From: Lachnospiraceae bacterium | GTDB taxonomy: Bacteria; Bacillota; Clostridia; Lachnospirales; Lachnospiraceae | Reading direction: 5' to 3' | Assembly: GCA_017938405.1 (NCBI GenBank) | Contig: JAGBBP010000024.1 | Location: 1-64,000 of the forward strand | Length of the DNA stretch: 64,000 nucleotides | In this document: piece by piece, positions 32,039 through 42,054 of the stretch | How the letters are laid out: the number at the start of each line of letters is the position of its first letter | Position numbering within the stretch: position 1 is the stretch's first letter | Translations under genes and position numbers: made by a program | Notes under the pieces: generated by a model | The model's database searches: none | Told to the model about the DNA's origin: nothing | The model's input: only the letters and a program-made list of their open reading frames with translations

Positions 32039-32480
32039 AAGGGCTGCGCACACCAATGAATGCGTAGCGGCTCCGGGCGTGGCGGACTCTTGCGTAGTCC
32101 GTGTAGAGGTACAAAAGTCGGTATCTTATATTTTCTTTTACATTCTTGTGAATACAGCCGCCATCCTTCGCATTATTCTCTTTGAACTTTACGTAGGATA
32201 GTAGACTTTCTTATTACTTCGATTGCCTGTCAGCAACGCACGGACAGGAGGTCCGGGCGAGCCCGCCATAAGGCATGGATGCCGCATCAGGGCGGTTGCG
32301 TCACTTATTCAAACACTATCTCGAAGTAATTAGAAAGACTCTATCCGGAGTACGAGAAAAGAGGATACTGCGAAGGACGGCGGCTGATTCATATCTGTTA
32401 AGAGGAAAATATAAGAGACCGACTTATATTCAGACACCAATAAGCAAGAGTGGGGCTGCGCATTCATTCTGCACAGCCCC
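32039..32480. repeat. 442-bp structured palindromic element, copy 2
   Basis: Same architecture and core as copy 1. Outer arms: GGGCT...AATGAATGCG (from 32039) pairs with CGCATTCATT...AGCCC (to 32480). Inner pairs: ACTCTTGC with GCAAGAGT, AGTCGGT...TATATTTT with AAAATATA...CCGACT, CAGCCGCC with GGCGGCTG, and GACTTTCTTATTACTTCG with CGAAGTAATTAGAAAGACT. Arms differ from copy 1, but pairing is preserved; the central 77 bp (32231-32307) are identical. It fills the gap between the convergent anti-sigma gene and murA; both ends are terminator-like (T7 on the minus strand at the left, ATTTTCT at the right). No coding frame. Confidence 0.87.
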
Positions 32481-32485
32481 ATTTT

Positions 32486-33787
32486 CTAGCCTACACGTAA
32501 TTTAAACTTCTGAATCGCCTTTGCGTCCTCGGAATCTACCTTTTCAATGGCCGCTCCCAGTTCACACATCTTCTGTACAAACTTCTCATAGCCACGTTCC
32601 ACATACTCGATATGCTCCACCGCCGTATAACCGTCTGCCATCAGACCTGCCACCACAAGGGCCGCACCGCATCGTAAATCCAAAGCCCGAACCGTTGCAC
32701 CGGTCAGCTTCTGTACACCTTCGATAACTGCGCTGTTACCTTCTACCACACGAATGCTGGCACCCATACGGGTCAATTCATCCACATACATAAAACGGTT
32801 CTCGAAAATCGTTTCGGTTACAATACTGGTACCTTCCGCAACGGAAAGAAGCGTGGTCATTACCTGCTGCATATCCGTCGGAAATCCCGGATACGGCAAG
32901 GTCTTAATGTTGGTATGCACCAGACGCTTGGAAGCCACCACACGAACCGCATCATCAAACTCCTCTACCTCGGCACCGATTTCCACAAGCTTTGCGGTTA
33001 CCGCCTCCAAATGCTTCGGAATTACATTCTTAATCAAAACATCGCCCTTCGTAGCTGCTGCCGCAAGCATAAAGGTACCGGCCTCTATCTGATCCGGAAT
33101 AATGGAATAAGTACTGCCGTGCAATGACTCTACACCGGAAATACGAATCACATCCGTACCTGCTCCCTTAATGTTGGCGCCCATGCTGTTTAAGAAGTTT
33201 GCCACTTCCACCACATGCGGCTCCTTTGCTGCATTCTCAAGTACCGTCTGACCCTCCGCCATACAAGCAGCCATCATCACATTAATGGTAGCGCCTACGG
33301 AGTTACAGTCAAAGTAAATATGGGCACCGATAAGCTTCTGTGCTTCCGCAATAATCATACCGTGCTGAATCACAACCTTTGCACCCAGAGCTTCAAAGCC
33401 CTTGATATGCTGGTCAATCGGTCTGCTACCGATATTACAGCCGCCCGGAAGCGGAACTTCCGCTCTCTTATATTTACCTAACAAAGCACCGCATAAATAA
33501 TACACGGCTCTGATTTTTCTAAGGTCATCATATCCTGCCACACAGGTAGTAATACTACCGCCCATAATACGGGTCTCATGCACATTCGGACGCTCTACTA
33601 CCGCACCCAAATCTTCGATTCCCTTCAACAGAATATCTACATCACTAATATCCGGAAGATTATGTACCTTCACCGGTTCATCTGTCATAATCGCTGCCGC
33701 AAGCACACCTAATGCAGCATTTTTTGCCCCTCCGATGGTAACTTCGCCAACCAACGGCTTACCACCTCTAATCACATATTGTTCCAT
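32486..33787 (-). CDS. murA: UDP-GlcNAc enolpyruvyl transferase MurA
   Basis: 433 residues. The first committed step of peptidoglycan synthesis: transfers enolpyruvate from PEP to UDP-GlcNAc. Evidence: N-terminal [21 protein letters not shown] (Lys/Asn active site), [17 protein letters not shown] with the catalytic Cys that fosfomycin alkylates, and [22 protein letters not shown]. The Cys is intact. It starts with GAGGTG upstream, about 130 bp after a TTTACA/TATAAT promoter. Confidence 0.95.
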   Translation of the reverse strand: MEQYVIRGGKPLVGEVTIGGAKNAALGVLAAAIMTDEPVKVHNLPDISDVDILLKGIEDLGAVVERPNVHETRIMGGSITTCVAGYDDLRKIRAVYYLCGALLGKYKRAEVPLPGGCNIGSRPIDQHIKGFEALGAKVVIQHGMIIAEAQKLIGAHIYFDCNSVGATINVMMAACMAEGQTVLENAAKEPHVVEVANFLNSMGANIKGAGTDVIRISGVESLHGSTYSIIPDQIEAGTFMLAAAATKGDVLIKNVIPKHLEAVTAKLVEIGAEVEEFDDAVRVVASKRLVHTNIKTLPYPGFPTDMQQVMTTLLSVAEGTSIVTETIFENRFMYVDELTRMGASIRVVEGNSAVIEGVQKLTGATVRALDLRCGAALVVAGLMADGYTAVEHIEYVERGYEKFVQKMCELGAAIEKVDSEDAKAIQKFKLRVG

Positions 33788-33921
33788 AATTCACCTCGAG
33801 ATTAGGTTTATTCAGACTATGCGCCCGACATTTCTATATATTCAATACATTGTTTTGCTTTTTGTTAAATTTGCACAAAATTTAGTTCTCATTTTTGTAC
33901 AAATCTACTATCCCTACTCTG

Positions 33922-33949
33922 ATTATACCACAAAGTTCTGTTTTGTAAA
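33922..33949 (-). promoter_or_regulatory. murA promoter
   Basis: On the minus strand TTTACA (33944-33949) and TATAAT (33922-33927), 16-bp spacer. It gives a leader of about 130 nt that is A/T rich. Confidence 0.6.
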
Positions 33950-34012
33950 GGGGTTTCTTCAATCTTTTTCTATCGCAGTAGACTATTCTCTTGTTGTAGA
34001 ACGCTTTTCCTT

Positions 34013-34528
34013 TTATTCCGCCATCTCTGCCTTCAGTTTTTCCACCATTTCGCCCAAAATCTCTCCGATCTCCTTCCCGGATACATCCACGGTCACCTTG
34101 GCATAACGCTCATAATATATCCGACGCTCTTCATATAACATTTCCAGCGTCTGGCCTTCTTTTAACACAACACCTCTTCGCTTCAAGTCACCCAACCGTT
34201 TTTGCAGTTCGGTTACCGGTACGTGCAGATAAACAATTACACCGATACGGGAAAAGTGCTCCATGGCCTTCTCGGAATAAATAGCGCTCCCTCCCGGAGC
34301 AATTACCGTCCGTTCGGTTTCGATTCCCGCATTCACTTCTCCTTCGATTTCCAGAAAACGCTGCATCCCTTCTTCTGCAATAATCTCGCAAAGAAGTTTC
34401 CCTTCCCGTTCCTGTATCAACAAATCCGTATCCATAAAACGATAATTCATAGCCCGGGCCAATAACACTCCCAACGCACTCTTTCCCGCTCCCGGCATAC
34501 CGATTAAAATTATATTCTTGTTCTCCAT
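34013..34528 (-). CDS. aroK: Shikimate kinase
   Basis: 171 residues. Phosphorylates shikimate at O-3 in aromatic amino acid synthesis. Evidence: Walker A IGMPGAGKSALG, the shikimate-binding DTD (MDTDLLIQ), APGGSAIYS for the conserved GGG region (one Gly replaced), LKRRGVVL for the lid, and EERRIYYERYA with the Arg that closes on the substrate. The replacement in the GGG motif and isolation from other aro genes leave some room for a related nucleoside-type kinase. No terminator is obvious before the murA promoter. Confidence 0.85.
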   Translation of the reverse strand: MENKNIILIGMPGAGKSALGVLLARAMNYRFMDTDLLIQEREGKLLCEIIAEEGMQRFLEIEGEVNAGIETERTVIAPGGSAIYSEKAMEHFSRIGVIVYLHVPVTELQKRLGDLKRRGVVLKEGQTLEMLYEERRIYYERYAKVTVDVSGKEIGEILGEMVEKLKAEMAE

Positions 34529-34587
34529 ACAGTATTCCTCTTTTCTGTGACTTTCTTTCCTGTCCGTGTAAAATATGGCAAAAAGGC

Positions 34588-34616
34588 TTGTAAACTTTCC
34601 GAATTTATACTATACT
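34588..34616 (+). promoter_or_regulatory. Promoter of the small Ig-like gene
   Basis: TTGTAA (34588-34593) and TATACT (34611-34616), 17-bp spacer. Confidence 0.65.
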
Positions 34617-34655
34617 ATATCATAAGCATGAACGCAAGCGAAAGGAGAACCGCTT

Positions 34656-34994
34656 ATGAATTTGTTGGAAATCGAACCACTGACCGAAGACACCGGCCAT
34701 CGGGTCAAACAAAACCTCAAATTTAAAACCGGAAAATTTATTTGGCGTGTACGTTTTACCGCTCCGTTAAATCCGGCCACCGTAAACAATGTTAATATGT
34801 TTGTTACGGCAGAAGAAAGCGGCTCCATTTTACGCACTACCATTCGTTACAATTCCGATACGAACGAGGTGGAAATCGAACCGCTGGATCCTTATGCCAA
34901 AGGCACGGCATATATTTTAAATGTAACCAAAAATGTCCGCTCAAAAGGCGGTCAAAATCTCAAAGATGAGATTAAAATCAGATTTACAGTATAG
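34656..34994 (+). CDS. Small SbsA-type Ig-like protein
   Basis: 112 residues with GAAAGGAG before the ATG. The strand pattern WRVRFTAPLNPATVNNVNMFVT, VEIEPLDPYAKGTAYILNVTKNVRSKGGQNLKDEIKIRFTV (span quoted in pieces) matches SbsA-type bacterial Ig-like domains, usually repeated in surface proteins. Here one domain stands alone without a signal peptide, so it may be cytosolic. It overlaps the end of the convergent TPR/AAA gene by 11 bp. Confidence 0.7.
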   Translation: MNLLEIEPLTEDTGHRVKQNLKFKTGKFIWRVRFTAPLNPATVNNVNMFVTAEESGSILRTTIRYNSDTNEVEIEPLDPYAKGTAYILNVTKNVRSKGGQNLKDEIKIRFTV

Positions 34995-36936
34995 CTTCAA
35001 AATCTGCCGCTGTAAGTTCCAACACTTCTGCGGCATGGAAGTTTCCGGCACTGGCCATTGCAAGAATCGTCCCCTGGGTACGATAATCCGCATTGCTGAG
35101 GGCCTTTTTTACAAGCTCCATGGTAGCAACCAGTCTTCCGTCCTTCTGTCCCTTCCGTGTCAGATTCTCTAACATCAAATCCTCAATCTTCTGCTCCAAA
35201 AGTCTCTTGGCCTCTGCACCGATTTCATAATCCTGTTCCCGGATATATTCCAAAGCAAAGCCCATTAACTCTTTACTGTCATACTTCGGCAAATGAACAC
35301 GGTTATTAAACATCCGGTTACATTCCGCATTGTTACGCAAAATCCGGTTCATGGCATTGGCATTGTCTTCCAGAATAACCGTTCCCAATACATCCGTATG
35401 CTCAATGAACTCTAACAACGATGCCACCGTTTCCTCTGTCATTTCTCCCGCACGCTCCACAATCAGACATGCATCCTGTAATTGCCCCTGCTTTTCAAAC
35501 AGATTGATTTGGTTCAAACGCTCTGCGCCGATTTTTGCAACCCGCGGACTCTTAACATAAGAAAGCTCGTACAAAAGCTTCGCCAGATACGTTCCCAGCG
35601 TTGTTTTTCCGCTCTTCTTTTCTCCGGTAATGATGAGACAGTGACACTTTTTACGCACGGTTACCACAACCTCCAGCATACGAACCAACTGCTTCCGTAC
35701 CCCTTCGATTCTGGCAAATTCGTGCAAAATATCTTCGAATACAATTCCCTTTTCCGCAAGTCTTGCCGAAAGCTCTTTTCCCAATTCCGTAACCGTCTGC
35801 ACTTCCTCCGGCTCCGGCACCTCTTCCGGCGCAAACAAAGAAATCTGCTCGTATGCCGGCAACTCCGGTACTTCTTCTACGGATGCCTCCTCTTCCGCAC
35901 AGGCCGTCATATCCGCTTCCCACATCGGTTCATCCATCTCGGCAGCAGCCACTTCATCAAGCGCCTCATACAGTTCTTCAAAATCGGAAGTCTCCGCTTT
36001 GTCGGTTTCTTCCTCATCATTATCCTCTTCTTCCGCACACGTAGCCTCCGAAGTCCAAACCGCATCCTCTTTCTCTGCCGGATAAGTTTCCGCATACGTA
36101 CCGTCTTCCTCTGCCAAACTGCGCTCTTCCGCCACGGAACGGAACAACGCATCCAAGGCCAAACGTTCCTCTTCCTCTGCGGCCAGACGTTCTTCTTCCG
36201 CCAGACGACGGGCTTCTTCTTCCGCCGCAAGACATTCTTCTTCCGCCAGACGGCGCTGTTCTTCTTCAAAGGCTAATCGCTCTGCCTCTTCTCTGGCTCT
36301 GCGCTCTTCCGCCTCTCTGACACGCCGGTCCGCTTCTTCCCTGATATCTTCTACGGAAAGCTCTCCCCGGTAATAGGCCTGTAATGCCTTTGCCCGTTCT
36401 ACATAAGTACCTTCCCCGAACCATAAAATAAGGTCCGCACATTCCGTCATACATTCCTGTTCTCTTCCCAGCTTATGATACAGCTTCGCCAGTTCATAGG
36501 CATACTTTTCCGTATACTCCTCTGCCTTTAAAGTCTGTAAAATCGGCAACAATTCCTCGTCCGGGCGATGTTTCTGACGCCCGATGCGATATTCATATAT
36601 GTAATTCCGCGGGTCTCCGCCGGACACCTTCGCATACTCCTGCAAATAGCCTTCTGCTTCCTCCGGGTTCTTTTCCGCCAGACAAACTTCCATCAATTCT
36701 TCCAACACACGCCAGGTCACTTTCTTCTGATAGATGCGCTGCAAAAACTCCTTTGCGGTGGCATATTCTCCGCATTTTCTGTAAACAGAGGCAAGCAAAA
36801 ACAAATCCGAACTGTCCTTTAAACGTTCCTTCCGGATGCTGTCCGCAATCTCCTTCGCAGCTTCGTACTCTCCCTGCTCCATCAATTCTTCAATTTCTTC
36901 CAACCGGACAATGGCCCGGTAACGCTCAATTCCCAT
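34984..36936 (-). CDS. TPR/coiled-coil/AAA-type ATPase of the SMC operon
   Basis: 650 residues. Residues 1-200 are TPR-like helical repeats (GEYEAAKEIADSIR; YATAKEFLQRIYQKK). Residues 200-290 are a Glu/Arg/Ala coiled coil of short repeats (EEERRLAEEE type), followed by an acidic, disordered stretch (290-390). The C-terminal 240 residues are an AAA-like domain with Walker A ITGEKKSGKTT and ACLIVERAGEM for strand 3, closest in pattern to CbbX-type ATPases; the Walker B acidic pair is not classical. It starts one base after the SMC gene stop, with GGAGGTG inside that gene. In this operon it occupies the last place, where Wadjet systems carry jetD. Confidence 0.7.
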   Translation of the reverse strand: MGIERYRAIVRLEEIEELMEQGEYEAAKEIADSIRKERLKDSSDLFLLASVYRKCGEYATAKEFLQRIYQKKVTWRVLEELMEVCLAEKNPEEAEGYLQEYAKVSGGDPRNYIYEYRIGRQKHRPDEELLPILQTLKAEEYTEKYAYELAKLYHKLGREQECMTECADLILWFGEGTYVERAKALQAYYRGELSVEDIREEADRRVREAEERRAREEAERLAFEEEQRRLAEEECLAAEEEARRLAEEERLAAEEEERLALDALFRSVAEERSLAEEDGTYAETYPAEKEDAVWTSEATCAEEEDNDEEETDKAETSDFEELYEALDEVAAAEMDEPMWEADMTACAEEEASVEEVPELPAYEQISLFAPEEVPEPEEVQTVTELGKELSARLAEKGIVFEDILHEFARIEGVRKQLVRMLEVVVTVRKKCHCLIITGEKKSGKTTLGTYLAKLLYELSYVKSPRVAKIGAERLNQINLFEKQGQLQDACLIVERAGEMTEETVASLLEFIEHTDVLGTVILEDNANAMNRILRNNAECNRMFNNRVHLPKYDSKELMGFALEYIREQDYEIGAEAKRLLEQKIEDLMLENLTRKGQKDGRLVATMELVKKALSNADYRTQGTILAMASAGNFHAAEVLELTAADFEAIL

Positions 36937-36937
36937 A

Positions 36938-39900
36938 CTACACCTCCCCGATGTTCAGGCTTGTCTGTTCAAATTGCAACGGAATAAATTCTACGGAATC
37001 CGCCTCTACGCGACTGCAATAATCCACTACAACGGTCTGTTGTCTGCCGTCGATTAACTTCTGGCCCAATACGTAATTTACGTCAAACCGTCCCGTAATG
37101 GCCGGCGTGGTTCCTCTGGCCGGAACAATCAACTGCACACGATTTGCCCGTAATAATTCAAAAATCGGCTCCCAGATATAAACGTCCTTTGCGGCACCGA
37201 ACGGGTTATCAATAAAGATTACCTTCCGAAGGCCCGCCGCATCGCCCTTCGGCGAATAGATGCTGGAAATATAATTAATTACCGCAATCAGGAACTGAAT
37301 GTAAATACCCTGGGACTGGCCGGTACTGCCTACCGCTTCCTCGTAACGCAGGTGTCTACTCTGTTCCTTAATGCGCTCTCTCTTATACAAAAGCAACTTA
37401 ATGCCGTTCATATCCGAAACAATAACCGAAAACAGCTTCTTGTAGGACAAGGCCGTACGAATATACTTCATGCGCTCCGCCGGGCTTGCAATGGCATCTA
37501 CCGCCTGTATTACCTCGTCGATATACTGTGTCATCCGTTCCTTGAAAAACTCTTCCTTTACATACGGAATCTGTAAAGAAATCATCGGAATCTGTTCTCC
37601 GTCCAACATAATCTTGGAAAGCTTCGGCAAGCGTTCCAAATCCGCCTTAATATTCAGGCAACGCTGCAGGCACTGGTTTTCGAAATTCTCTTTGATAGTC
37701 TCCAAATCGCCGAGGCCCGCCTCGATCCGGGTACGTTCCAGCTGCAGGCACTCCATCACTTCTTTTAATCCGCGGATTACTTCTTCCGTCTCTCGTCCAC
37801 TCTTCGGCATCATGACATTGCCACCGATTTCTTCCGCCAAGGCTTGCGCTCCCAGCACCTGTAAGGTCTCCATGGTCTTTTGGCGGTTCCGGTAAAACTC
37901 TTCCTGCCGCTTTAACAATTCTCTTCCGCAGGCCGCATAGCGTTCCCGCGCTTCTTTATAACAATCCGTAAGACGTACGTTATTCTCGATACGCCCGCAT
38001 TCCTTTGTCAGTGTCTCGGTGCCCTCAAACATACGGGCAATTTCGTTACGGATAATCGTATAAGCGGAAAGCTCTTCCGCAAGGTCTGCCTGTGCCGTCC
38101 GTAATGCACCGATTTCCTTCTGCTTCTCTTCCATCATCTGACGCCGTTTTGCAATGAAGGAAGACAACGCCTCTCCGGACAATTCCACCGGATGATACAC
38201 GCCGTACTTTTCCGCAATTGCCGCTTCCGCCTGACTGTTTTTACCTTCCAGACGGAACAGCTTTTCCTGTAACTGCTTTAATTTAAGTTCCAACTGCCCC
38301 GCTTCTTCTCCAAGCTGAGAAATTTCTTCCCCGCGCCGGGTCAGTTCTGCCTCCGACGTCTCGTAAATCTCGTTCTTGTCATACAACTCGGACAATTCCG
38401 CTACACTGAAATCCTTGCTGCGAATGTTGCGAAGCAGCCGGTTCATGGCCGAGACATAAGAATCCAACAGACGTTGTTTATCTTCCAGAGAAGACGCCTC
38501 CGTATGCAGTGCCGCAATCTTTCCGTCAATCTGCACCGCCAACTCTGCAATATCATAAGATACCTGCGGTACTTCGCCCTCTCCATCGTAAACAGAATAA
38601 CTCTCCCAAATTTGTTTTAACTCTTCTATGCGGGAACGAAGCGTTTCCACTTCTGCGGTTTTTGCCCGGTATGCAGCTTCCATAGCCTCTGCCGATTCGG
38701 TTGCTTCCTTGCTCCACTCCAGTAAACGGGCTTTCTTTTTTGTATACTCCTGAATCCCTTTTTCCTTCTCCTCTGCCTGCCGGTTTAATTCCACAATGGC
38801 ATGGAAAGAGACGGCTTCCTTTTCCGCTGCCGTAATTGCATCCCGGCACACATCCGCATCCTTTTGTACCGTCTGTAACTGCCCGGTCAACAACGTAAGC
38901 CGTTCCGTTTCTTCCCGCAATTTCTCCTGCAGATTGTCCTCCGTCACATCTGTTCCGTAATCTGCCTTTTTTGCATACATGGTATCGTAATACTGTTTTA
39001 CAAAACCGGTCAAAAACAATTCATCTTCCTCATACGCCTCAATAAGCGTATCCAGGCGACGAATGCCGTATTCCGCTTCTTCTTCTATCTTCTCCAGACG
39101 CACAATTTCCTTCTGTCTTGCTTTCTCTTCAAATAATGCCGCACCGTCTTTTACGCAAAGCAACATCTGCTCCCGATGGAACAGCTCTTTCCCCGCCCGC
39201 AAAGACTCCATACGAAGGAGCGGTACCATAACGCCCTCCGGAATATTCTCCGCCAGCAAGTGATCGTCAAACACATGCTCAAAACCTTCCGTAATGACCG
39301 CAAAGATCAGCCCCGGGAACTTTTGCAACAACTCCTCCTGCTCTTCCTTGGACTTCCCTTCCAGATATTCCGTGCCGGTAATTGCCTTCTTTTTATGTCT
39401 GGTACAAATATACTCCTTTACCTGCTGTGCCGCTTCGGTGGAAGCAAATAACTCTCCCGCCTCGATGGCCTGACGCCGGGCTTTTGCAGCAAGCATCTGC
39501 TCGGATAACCGGGTCTTTTCTCCGTAGGCATCCCGACAGCGGCTGCGTACCGCCAGGCGAAGGGCACGGTAATCCTTTTCCCCGTAAGCTTCCGCCAGCT
39601 TGTCCGCCCGAAACTTATCCCCGGAAAGCCGTTCCTTTTCCGTCGCCTGTTCTTCCTGCAATAAGCGATACTTTTCCAGCTCTGTTTGCGCCTTATGTAC
39701 GGCAAGAACCGCGGACTCCCGTTCCTTTACCAGTCGTTCTTCTTCCTCCTTTAATGCGGTCAACCGAAGAGAAGCGGTAACCCCCTTCTCCTTGCTTTCC
39801 TTTTCATATTCATAGGCATCCTCTGCCAAAAGCAGACCTACCGCATCCTTTTGTTCCTTAATCTTTCCGTATAATGCAGACAATTCTTTCTTTGTCTGCT

Positions 39901-41332
39901 CAGCCAAAATCTCAGAAACCGCAATTTCCTTCTCCACATCTTTTCTGGTATTTTCGGCGGTTTTATATTTTAACAAAGCACCTGCGACCCCGCTCTCCGC
40001 CGTGGAAAGTTCTTCGGAAAGCCGGATTTCGTACTGTTCTTTTTTCTGCTTATACGCACGGACCAGGGAAGAAATTTCTTCCTGCAGTCCGCTCTGCCCG
40101 GCCATTGCCTGCAGCGTAACCGTCATTTCATCCCGCTTTTTCTTCTCTTCCAGATACTCCAAATAATCGTTGGCACATTCCTTCTTTTTCAAAAGAGCGG
40201 CTAATGCCTCCCGACGTTCTAACTTTTGCTCCTTCTCTGTGGACAAAAGCTCCACCTGTGCCGCATACTCCTTTGCCAGCTCCTTATCTCCGGAAATCCC
40301 TGCAGAAAGAAGCTCTGCTTCATATGCGCGCAGTTCCTCCGTTGCCCGTTCTTCTTCGGACTTTAACTTCTCTACCGCATCTTCCCTGCCGTCCAGATAA
40401 TGCACCGCCGCATTGTAGATACGATTTAATCCGGTCTTTGCTTCCTGCTGTTCTCCGTACACGGAACCGAGAAGTTCCACGCGGGTGGAAAACTCGGAAA
40501 GCACTTCCTCCTGCCGGTCAAAACTGCGCATGGCATCCTTCTGCTTTGCCAGCTCCACCAGCTTATCCTTCATATCCAGAAGAGTCTGGGACATGGTATC
40601 CTCCATATCCTCTTTCCCCGCTTTTCTCCGGAAAGAGGTACCGAGAATCTCTTCGATTAACAAATCCTCCACTACCTTACGGGTCGTCTTATAGTTACTC
40701 TCAAAATAAGTACGGACATGACCCTCGGTCTTATTGATACCACGGATAATCTCCCATTCACTTTCGTAAATGCCATAATCCGCAATAAAGTTCTGGTATT
40801 CACCTTTCCGGTCAAAAATGCGCACAATCAGGGAATTATCCCGCTCCAGTTCCTTCAGATACCGGCGAAGTCCGCTATAGGTAATCCTCTCTTTGTCTTT
40901 TACCAAAGGAAGATTGCGGATGTCGTTCCCGTTATACTCCCGGTAAAAAATGCAATAGTTAAAATACTCGATGGACGCGGTGTCCTTCGACTCTCCTTCG
41001 GCTTCCGCCGCCTTTCTGGCGCAAAAACCGGTGGTCATATATTGAAAACCATTCTCTATATTCTCGTCATCCAGCTTCCATTCAATCAGGGAATGAATCG
41101 TCTTACTTCCCTCGCCGGTACGGAATAATTTTTCAATCGGTTGCTTTTCATCTAAGGTACAATTCGGAATCACATTCTGCAACAAAAGCAGCATAAGTAC
41201 ACTTTTTCCGCCGCCGTTTGCCAAATCGTACAACGTATTTCCGCAAAACGGCTTCATCAAAAAGTCATCGTATGCCTGGGTTCCGAAATTATATTTTACA
41301 TTATTGACACGAATACGGTTAATATGCGGCAC
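36938..41332 (-). CDS. SMC-like ATPase, JetC/MksB type
   Basis: 1464 residues with a GTG start at 41332, overlapping the JetB-like gene by 14 bp. Head halves flank long coiled coils. N-terminal head: RIRVNNVKYNFGTQAYDDF and YDLANGGGKSVLMLLLLQN, a Walker A of the NGGGKS type seen in MksB/JetC rather than GPNGSGKS. C-terminal head: a signature-like GSTGQSQGIYIQFL and Walker B KVIFIDNPFG, followed by RVQLIVPARG. About 1000 residues of heptad-like Glu/Lys/Leu sequence lie between. In Wadjet complexes this ATPase loop-extrudes DNA; here the target and outcome are unknown. Confidence 0.85.
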   Translation of the reverse strand: MPHINRIRVNNVKYNFGTQAYDDFLMKPFCGNTLYDLANGGGKSVLMLLLLQNVIPNCTLDEKQPIEKLFRTGEGSKTIHSLIEWKLDDENIENGFQYMTTGFCARKAAEAEGESKDTASIEYFNYCIFYREYNGNDIRNLPLVKDKERITYSGLRRYLKELERDNSLIVRIFDRKGEYQNFIADYGIYESEWEIIRGINKTEGHVRTYFESNYKTTRKVVEDLLIEEILGTSFRRKAGKEDMEDTMSQTLLDMKDKLVELAKQKDAMRSFDRQEEVLSEFSTRVELLGSVYGEQQEAKTGLNRIYNAAVHYLDGREDAVEKLKSEEERATEELRAYEAELLSAGISGDKELAKEYAAQVELLSTEKEQKLERREALAALLKKKECANDYLEYLEEKKKRDEMTVTLQAMAGQSGLQEEISSLVRAYKQKKEQYEIRLSEELSTAESGVAGALLKYKTAENTRKDVEKEIAVSEILAEQTKKELSALYGKIKEQKDAVGLLLAEDAYEYEKESKEKGVTASLRLTALKEEEERLVKERESAVLAVHKAQTELEKYRLLQEEQATEKERLSGDKFRADKLAEAYGEKDYRALRLAVRSRCRDAYGEKTRLSEQMLAAKARRQAIEAGELFASTEAAQQVKEYICTRHKKKAITGTEYLEGKSKEEQEELLQKFPGLIFAVITEGFEHVFDDHLLAENIPEGVMVPLLRMESLRAGKELFHREQMLLCVKDGAALFEEKARQKEIVRLEKIEEEAEYGIRRLDTLIEAYEEDELFLTGFVKQYYDTMYAKKADYGTDVTEDNLQEKLREETERLTLLTGQLQTVQKDADVCRDAITAAEKEAVSFHAIVELNRQAEEKEKGIQEYTKKKARLLEWSKEATESAEAMEAAYRAKTAEVETLRSRIEELKQIWESYSVYDGEGEVPQVSYDIAELAVQIDGKIAALHTEASSLEDKQRLLDSYVSAMNRLLRNIRSKDFSVAELSELYDKNEIYETSEAELTRRGEEISQLGEEAGQLELKLKQLQEKLFRLEGKNSQAEAAIAEKYGVYHPVELSGEALSSFIAKRRQMMEEKQKEIGALRTAQADLAEELSAYTIIRNEIARMFEGTETLTKECGRIENNVRLTDCYKEARERYAACGRELLKRQEEFYRNRQKTMETLQVLGAQALAEEIGGNVMMPKSGRETEEVIRGLKEVMECLQLERTRIEAGLGDLETIKENFENQCLQRCLNIKADLERLPKLSKIMLDGEQIPMISLQIPYVKEEFFKERMTQYIDEVIQAVDAIASPAERMKYIRTALSYKKLFSVIVSDMNGIKLLLYKRERIKEQSRHLRYEEAVGSTGQSQGIYIQFLIAVINYISSIYSPKGDAAGLRKVIFIDNPFGAAKDVYIWEPIFELLRANRVQLIVPARGTTPAITGRFDVNYVLGQKLIDGRQQTVVVDYCSRVEADSVEFIPLQFEQTSLNIGEV

Positions 41333-42053
41333 CGTCTTCTCCTCCTTTGCTGCTTCGCTGCTGTAACTCGTACAGTCTGCCCTTTTCCTCTTCGAAGTAT
41401 CGGCGGATTAATGCATGCATCCGGCCTGTCGGATAGTAACGCTCTCCCACCTCGGTAAACAAGCCCTGAGACACCATAAAGTTAAATACAAGCTTTACAA
41501 AACCGCTCCTCGACCCGCGGCCTGCCCGTACCCCCTGGGTATCCTCATTTGCAATGACCGGAAGCTCATCCCAGGAAATCGCCAGTGCCTTAAAACTGGT
41601 CTCCTCCGGAGTCTCGTTCTCGAACCGGTGCAGTTCCGACACCATACCGGCCAGACCATGGTTGGTTGCCTCTAGCAAATCCTCAAGCTTAATATATTCT
41701 CTGAAATTGTAGGTGGCGGAATCCTGATAAAACAAGGCTGCCGCCTGGTAAATCAAATAGTAACAAAGATAAAGCTCTTTATTTAAACGCAAGCCCATCA
41801 TACGCTTTAAATCTTCGTTGGAGTATCCGAAGACACGGTTCTTTTCCCCAACGGCAATATAAAGAGCATAATTATATTCATAAACCCGCAAGTTTAGCTT
41901 TTTCAACATCAAATCCAAGGCATCGTTTACTTCACCGGACTCGTGATATGCTTCGTACAGCCCCGCGTTTTTCCCGCCTTTGGCTTCCACCGGCTCCCCG
42001 ATTAAAAGGGCTGCCAACAATTCCGTTGCCTTTTCCAAACTCTTTTGTTCCAT
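41319..42053 (-). CDS. DUF6063-like protein, JetB/MksE-type subunit
   Basis: 244 residues, mostly helical with winged-helix-like C-terminus (GFVKLVFNFMVSQGLFTEVGERYYPTGRMHALIRRYF, span only). It lies between the kleisin-like gene and the SMC gene, the position of mksE/jetB (the kite subunit), and its length fits. The family name (DUF6063) is from memory. The ATG follows the previous stop by one base, and the tail overlaps the SMC start by 14 bp, showing coupled translation as in a stoichiometric complex. Confidence 0.75.
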   Translation of the reverse strand: MEQKSLEKATELLAALLIGEPVEAKGGKNAGLYEAYHESGEVNDALDLMLKKLNLRVYEYNYALYIAVGEKNRVFGYSNEDLKRMMGLRLNKELYLCYYLIYQAAALFYQDSATYNFREYIKLEDLLEATNHGLAGMVSELHRFENETPEETSFKALAISWDELPVIANEDTQGVRAGRGSRSGFVKLVFNFMVSQGLFTEVGERYYPTGRMHALIRRYFEEEKGRLYELQQRSSKGGEDGAAY

Positions 42054-42054
42054 G

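Noticed and set aside
27636..32480. Insertion sequence or group II intron for the palindromic copies
   Set aside because: No transposase or reverse transcriptase frame, no intron domain V-like hairpin noticed, and arms differ between copies.
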